Shown: positions 5,702 to 8,716 of the stretch, piece after piece
Layout of the letters: each line of letters begins with the position of its first letter
Numbering within the stretch: the stretch's first letter is position 1
From: an uncultured Lachnospiraceae bacterium
GTDB taxonomy: Bacteria > Bacillota > Clostridia > Lachnospirales > Lachnospiraceae
DNA length: 8,716 nt
Direction: 5' to 3'
Assembly (NCBI GenBank): GCA_900555195.1
Contig: USKC01000118.1
Location: 1-8,716 of the forward strand
Program-made: the position numbers and the translations under genes
Notes under the pieces: model-generated
The model's database searches: none
Seen by the model: the letters and a program-made list of their open reading frames with translations, nothing else
What the model was told of the DNA's origin: nothing

Positions 5702-6373
5702 ATGGCCGATATGGATTCGTATTTTCCGTTTTGGAAAGGATTGACACAGAAACAACAGGAAAAGCTGGCTTTTGCCTCCAGTCAGAAGCGTTTTGCAAAG
5801 GGAGCGCTTTTACATGCCGGAGAAGGGGAGTGCACCGGGCTGATCGTAGTAAAGAGCGGTATGCTCCGCGCCTATCTGGCGAATGAAGAAGGACGGGGAC
5901 TGACATTGTTCCGGCTGCTGGAACGGGATATTTGCCTGTTTTCTGCATCCTGCGTGATGAACGATATACAGTTCGATGTATCGGTGGAAGCGCAGGAGGA
6001 TTCGGAAGTGATCCATGTCCCGTCTGAAGTATATAAGGAGCTGGCGGAATCTTCCCTGCCTGTGATGGAATATACCAACCGCCTGATGGCGAGCCGGCTT
6101 TCCGATGTGATGTGGCTGATGGATCAGGTGCTGAATAAGAGCCTGGATTCCCGCATCGCCGCTTTTCTCATAGAAGAATATGAACTGCGGGGGACGCGGG
6201 AACTGAAGCTGACGCATGAACAGATCGGGAGTCATCTGGGAAGTGCCAGGGAAGTGATTACCCGGATGCTGAAGCATTTTCAGAGGGACGGCCTGATCCG
6301 TTCCGGGCGCGGCAGCATAGTCCTGGAAGATTTATCCGGGCTGTACAGGCTGGCGGAGAAGAGTTTGCGGTAG
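5702..6373 (+). CDS. Crp/Fnr-family transcriptional regulator
   Basis: A 223-residue DNA-binding regulator. Residues about 5-120 form a cyclic-nucleotide-binding-like beta-barrel (FAKGALLHAGEGECTGLIVVKSG), about 121-160 the dimerisation helix, and 168-210 the winged HTH (LKLTHEQIGSHLGSAREVITRMLKHF, then RDGLIRSGRGSIVL). The recognition helix SAREVITRML has the family's E-x-x-x-R arrangement. Cysteines are at 44, 78 and 84 (the ERDICLFSASC segment); there is no N-terminal FNR-type cysteine cluster and no clear cAMP-contact Arg-Ser pair. The ligand is therefore probably not cAMP, and a thiol-based redox or reactive-sulfur signal is plausible. A ribosome site AAGGGAAAG lies about 10 nt before ATG 5702. 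It is 31 nt after the C_GCAxxG gene and directly before the thioredoxin operon, whose promoter carries a matching palindrome, so it is probably that operon's activator. The family call is confident; the signal is inferred. Confidence 0.92.
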   Translation: MADMDSYFPFWKGLTQKQQEKLAFASSQKRFAKGALLHAGEGECTGLIVVKSGMLRAYLANEEGRGLTLFRLLERDICLFSASCVMNDIQFDVSVEAQEDSEVIHVPSEVYKELAESSLPVMEYTNRLMASRLSDVMWLMDQVLNKSLDSRIAAFLIEEYELRGTRELKLTHEQIGSHLGSAREVITRMLKHFQRDGLIRSGRGSIVLEDLSGLYRLAEKSLR

Positions 6374-6416
6374 GAACCGCTTTGTTTGGCATGAATGTGC
6401 TGAAACGGATACCAAT

Positions 6417-6457
6417 GTGATAAAGTCACTGTAAAGACAGACATTTTCTGTTATTCT
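6417..6457 (+). promoter_or_regulatory. Predicted Crp/Fnr-activated promoter of the thioredoxin-rhodanese-CoADR operon
   Basis: A palindrome GTGA-N5-TCAC (6417-6429) lies upstream of a -10-like TATTCT (6452-6457). The position 17 nt before it (6429-6434) is CTGTAA, a poor -35 box, as expected for an activator-dependent promoter. With a start near 6464, the palindrome centre (6423) is at about -41, the usual class II Crp/Fnr activation site. A second inverted repeat ACAGA-N5-TCTGT (6437-6451) is centred 21 nt further on. The site fits the half-site GTGA of the Crp/Fnr family, but the N5 spacer differs from the common N6. Confidence 0.5.
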
Positions 6458-6488
6458 TATCCCAACAAAGGAAAAGGAGGAACGGAAG

Positions 6489-6797
6489 ATGTCTGTTTTA
6501 ACATTAAATAAAGAAAATTTCGAGGAACTGGTTATAAAGGCTGAGGGAACGGTGGCGGTGGATTTCTGGGCAGCATGGTGCGGCCCCTGCAGGATGTTCA
6601 CCCCAATCGTGGAGGAATTCGCGGCCCAGCATCCGGAAATCCGGGTTGGAAAGGTGAATGTGGATGAGAATCCTGAACTGGCGGATAGATACCGCATCAT
6701 GAGCATTCCTGCCTTTCTGGTGTTCCGCAACGGCCAGCTGGTGCAAAGCAGCGTGGGTGTGAAATCTAAAAATGCGCTGGAGGAACTGGTGAAATGA
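6489..6797 (+). CDS. trxA: Thioredoxin
   Basis: A 102-residue single-domain thioredoxin, the normal length. The active site WCGPC has Cys31 and Cys34. The buried Asp (VAVDFWAAW, Asp25) and the cis-proline before strand 4 (MSIPAF, Pro74) are present, followed by FRNGQ and a C-terminal helix. It reduces protein disulfides and persulfides in the cytoplasm, normally recharged by thioredoxin reductase or a related flavoprotein; none of the classical type is in view. A strong ribosome site AAGGAGG (6474-6480) lies 8 nt before ATG 6489. Its stop overlaps the start of the rhodanese by 4 bp (ATGA), so the two are translationally coupled. It is the first gene of an operon likely controlled by the adjacent Crp/Fnr protein. 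As an operon copy it may be a specialised thioredoxin and not the housekeeping one. Confidence 0.95.
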   Translation: MSVLTLNKENFEELVIKAEGTVAVDFWAAWCGPCRMFTPIVEEFAAQHPEIRVGKVNVDENPELADRYRIMSIPAFLVFRNGQLVQSSVGVKSKNALEELVK

Positions 6798-7129
6798 GTT
6801 TGGGACGGCTGTTTGGGAAAAAAGAGACGATTGAAGACGGCGTAAAGCTGTGTAGGAGCCTGCCCGGAGCGGTCCTCATCGATGTGAGGACCCATGAAGA
6901 ATATGTCAGGGGACATATCCCGGGCAGCAGGAATTTTCCGCTGGATGGTCTGCAGGAGATGCGCCTGGACAAGAAAACGCCGGTTTTTGTATACTGCCAG
7001 AGCGGAGCGAGAAGCCGGATGGCCTGCCTTGCGCTGAAGCAGGCCGGATATGAAGTGACGGATATCGGAGGAATATCGGGCTATAAAGGTGAACTGGAAA
7101 CAGGAGACAGGGGAGGCGAGAAGGAATGA
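6794..7129 (+). CDS. Single-domain rhodanese (sulfurtransferase)
   Basis: A 111-residue rhodanese-homology domain protein. Residues 27-50 give the CH2A-type signature (VLIDVRTHEEYVRGHIPGSRNFPL), and residues 64-75 carry the active-site loop VYCQSGARS with catalytic Cys68, a six-residue C-x-x-G-x-R loop typical of sulfurtransferases. It transfers sulfane sulfur through a cysteine persulfide, probably to or from small thiols or thioredoxin. The C-terminal tail is short and charged. It starts within the thioredoxin stop (ATGA overlap at 6794-6797) and ends in another ATGA overlap with the CoADR gene (7126-7129), showing tight coupling. No secretion signal is seen, so it acts in the cytoplasm. 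The fold and active-site assignment are confident; the physiological donor is unknown. Confidence 0.93.
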   Translation: MSLGRLFGKKETIEDGVKLCRSLPGAVLIDVRTHEEYVRGHIPGSRNFPLDGLQEMRLDKKTPVFVYCQSGARSRMACLALKQAGYEVTDIGGISGYKGELETGDRGGEKE

Positions 7130-8716
7130 AAGTGATCATAATCGGCGGAGTGGCGGGAGGCGCCACAGCTGCCGCAAGGCTGAGAAGGCTTGATGAAAAG
7201 GCTGAAATTATTCTTCTGGAGAGAAGCGGGTATGTTTCTTATGCGAACTGCGGGCTGCCTTATTATGTGGGCGGGGTCATTTCGCAGAAAGAAGCCCTTA
7301 CCCTGCAGACGCCGGAGAGTTTCCGGAAAAGGTTCCGGATTGATGTACGGATCAGGAATGAAGCTGTCTTCATCGACCCGAAGGGAAAGACGGTTCGGAT
7401 CCGGCGGCTGGAAGATGGAACGGAATATGAGGAAACATATGATAAGCTGATCCTATCTCCGGGCGCCAGGCCCATCATTCCCCCTTTGCCGGGTATAGAA
7501 GACCCGCGCATTATGACGTTGCGTACCGTGGAGGATACCTTTCGGATTCGGGAATATCTGGATCAAAACCATCCCCGCAGGGCTGTTGTGGTGGGCGGAG
7601 GATTCATTGGCCTGGAAGCGGCGGAAAACCTGATGAAAGCGGGGATAGACGTAACGCTGGTGGAACAAAGCAGCCAGGTGCTGCCTCCCATGGATTATGA
7701 TATGGCCTGCCAGGTACATGCTTATCTGCGCCAAAAAGGATTGAAGCTGCGCCTGAACGCTTCGGCGGCAGGTTTTGAAGCGGAAGGAGAGGGACTGAAG
7801 CTTTCTGTAGAAGGGGAAAAACCGGAGAAAATAGAAGCGGATTTTGTGCTCCTGGCCATCGGCGTGGTTCCGGAAACTGGATTGGCGAAGGAGGCAGGGC
7901 TTCTTCTCGGAACGAAGGGTGCCATTGTGGTGAACGAAAGGATGGAGACTTCCGAGCCGGATATTTATGCGGTGGGAGATGCAGTTGAGATCCGCCACTT
8001 TGTGACCGGGCAGAAGGCGCTGATCGCATTGGCCGGACCTGCGAATAAGCAGGGCAGAATCGCTGCGGATAATATCTGTGGGAGAAACAGTGTTTTTTCC
8101 GGTTCTCAGGGTTCATCCATTCTGAAATTGTTTGATATGACGGCAGCATCCACCGGCCTGAATGAACGAATGGCCAGGGATGCGGGCCTGGATTATGATA
8201 AAGTTGTTACCTATTCGGCTTCCCACGCCACCTATTATCCGGGTGCCACGGATATGACGGTGAAGACGATTTATGAGCGCGGTACCGGAAAGATTTTGGG
8301 CGCACAGGTCGTGGGCTTTGAAGGGGTGGATAAAAGAATTGATGTGATGGCCGCATCCATACGGGCGAACGGGACGGCTGAGGAACTCGCGGAACTGGAA
8401 CTGGCATATGCCCCGCCTTTTTCTTCAGCCAAAGATCCCGTGAATATGGCGGGCTATGTGATTGAAAACGTGCGCGCAGGCCTGGTGCGCCAGTACCACT
8501 GGCCGGATGTGGAGAAGCTTTCCGGGCGGGAAGATGTGCTGCTTTTGGATGTGCGAACCCGCGCAGAGTATGGACGCGGCCATCTTCCGAACGCTGTGAA
8601 TCTGCCGCTGGATGAACTGAGGGAGCATCTGGGCGAGCTGGATCGGACGAAGACCATCTATGTGAACTGCCACAGCGGGCTGAGAAGCTATCTGGCCTGC
8701 CGGATCCTGAGCCAGG
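7126..8716 (+). CDS. CoA-disulfide reductase / rhodanese fusion (CoADR-RHD, persulfide or polysulfide reductase), 3' end beyond window
   Basis: A FAD- and NAD(P)H-dependent oxidoreductase of the CoADR/Nox type fused to a C-terminal rhodanese; 530 codons are visible and the end is cut by the window. FAD-binding GGVAGGATAAARLRR is at residues 7-21, and the single redox cysteine Cys42 lies in SYANCGLPYYVGG. NAD(P)H-binding VVGGGFIGLEAAE is near 155-167, and the second FAD motif DIYAVGDAVE near 279-288. Tyrosines in HATYYPGA (about 370) and YAPPFSSAKDP (428) match those used by CoA-disulfide reductases. From about 466 a rhodanese domain begins (LLLDVRTRAEYGRGHLPNAVNLPL) with active-site NCHSGLRS, Cys515. 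Characterised relatives reduce CoA disulfide, CoA persulfide or polysulfide to sulfide. ATG 7126 overlaps the rhodanese stop by 4 bp; GGAGGCGAGAAGGA lies upstream. NADH oxidase activity is a possible alternative, but the rhodanese fusion argues for sulfur chemistry. Confidence 0.93.
   Translation, partial: MKVIIIGGVAGGATAAARLRRLDEKAEIILLERSGYVSYANCGLPYYVGGVISQKEALTLQTPESFRKRFRIDVRIRNEAVFIDPKGKTVRIRRLEDGTEYEETYDKLILSPGARPIIPPLPGIEDPRIMTLRTVEDTFRIREYLDQNHPRRAVVVGGGFIGLEAAENLMKAGIDVTLVEQSSQVLPPMDYDMACQVHAYLRQKGLKLRLNASAAGFEAEGEGLKLSVEGEKPEKIEADFVLLAIGVVPETGLAKEAGLLLGTKGAIVVNERMETSEPDIYAVGDAVEIRHFVTGQKALIALAGPANKQGRIAADNICGRNSVFSGSQGSSILKLFDMTAASTGLNERMARDAGLDYDKVVTYSASHATYYPGATDMTVKTIYERGTGKILGAQVVGFEGVDKRIDVMAASIRANGTAEELAELELAYAPPFSSAKDPVNMAGYVIENVRAGLVRQYHWPDVEKLSGREDVLLLDVRTRAEYGRGHLPNAVNLPLDELREHLGELDRTKTIYVNCHSGLRSYLACRILSQ

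Noticed and set aside
5810..6277. Minus-strand ORF of 155 codons
   Set aside because: Antisense shadow of the Crp/Fnr gene.
7453..7998. Minus-strand ORFs within the CoADR gene (181 codons, two overlapping)
   Set aside because: Antisense to a well-supported flavoprotein gene with FAD, NAD(P)H and active-site motifs.

Overview
The window looks like chromosomal DNA from a Gram-positive anaerobe of the Clostridia, most likely a Lachnospiraceae-type gut bacterium. This rests on strong AGGAGG-type ribosome binding sites, near-consensus sigma-A promoters, and protein families typical of that group: a MATE transporter, a SEC-C protein, a C_GCAxxG_C_C protein, and a Crp/Fnr regulator of the 'ASC' cysteine type. 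This is inferred from protein recognition, not from a search. No tRNA, rRNA, CRISPR array, transposase or integrase was seen.

Layout. (1) 1-670, minus strand: the N-terminal half of a MATE-family efflux transporter running off the left edge. Its promoter (TTGACA-17-TATAAT, perfect consensus) lies at 845-873, and its roughly 165-nt leader contains a hairpin plus T-run that could be an attenuator. (2) 874-1366: a largely gene-poor stretch with a long bidirectional hairpin, one small ORF with a strong ribosome site, and a plausible plus-strand promoter (1138-1166). (3) 1367-4465, plus strand: two GC-rich genes, an unrecognised three-TM coiled-coil membrane protein and a Sel1-repeat protein, probably co-transcribed. 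(4) 4466-4692: an intergenic control region with three tandem 20-nt repeats, a sigma-A promoter and a 7-bp inverted repeat at the predicted start of transcription. (5) 4693-6373: a SEC-C zinc-motif protein broken by a frameshift, a C_GCAxxG_C_C cysteine protein and a Crp/Fnr-type regulator. (6) 6374-8716: thioredoxin, single-domain rhodanese and a CoA-disulfide reductase/rhodanese fusion. Adjacent genes here are joined by 4-bp ATGA overlaps, and the last gene runs off the right edge.

How they may work together. Genes in (5) and (6) form a coherent thiol/sulfane-sulfur module. Rhodaneses carry persulfide on an active-site cysteine, CoADR-rhodanese fusions reduce CoA disulfide/persulfide or polysulfide with NAD(P)H, and thioredoxin recycles cysteine persulfides and disulfides. 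The Crp/Fnr regulator sits directly upstream. A palindrome GTGA-N5-TCAC is centred about 41 bp before the predicted transcription start of the thioredoxin operon, the classical class II activator position. The regulator carries cysteines at 44, 78 and 84 but no FNR-like iron-sulfur cysteine cluster. The model that it senses reactive sulfur or redox state and activates the operon is an inference.
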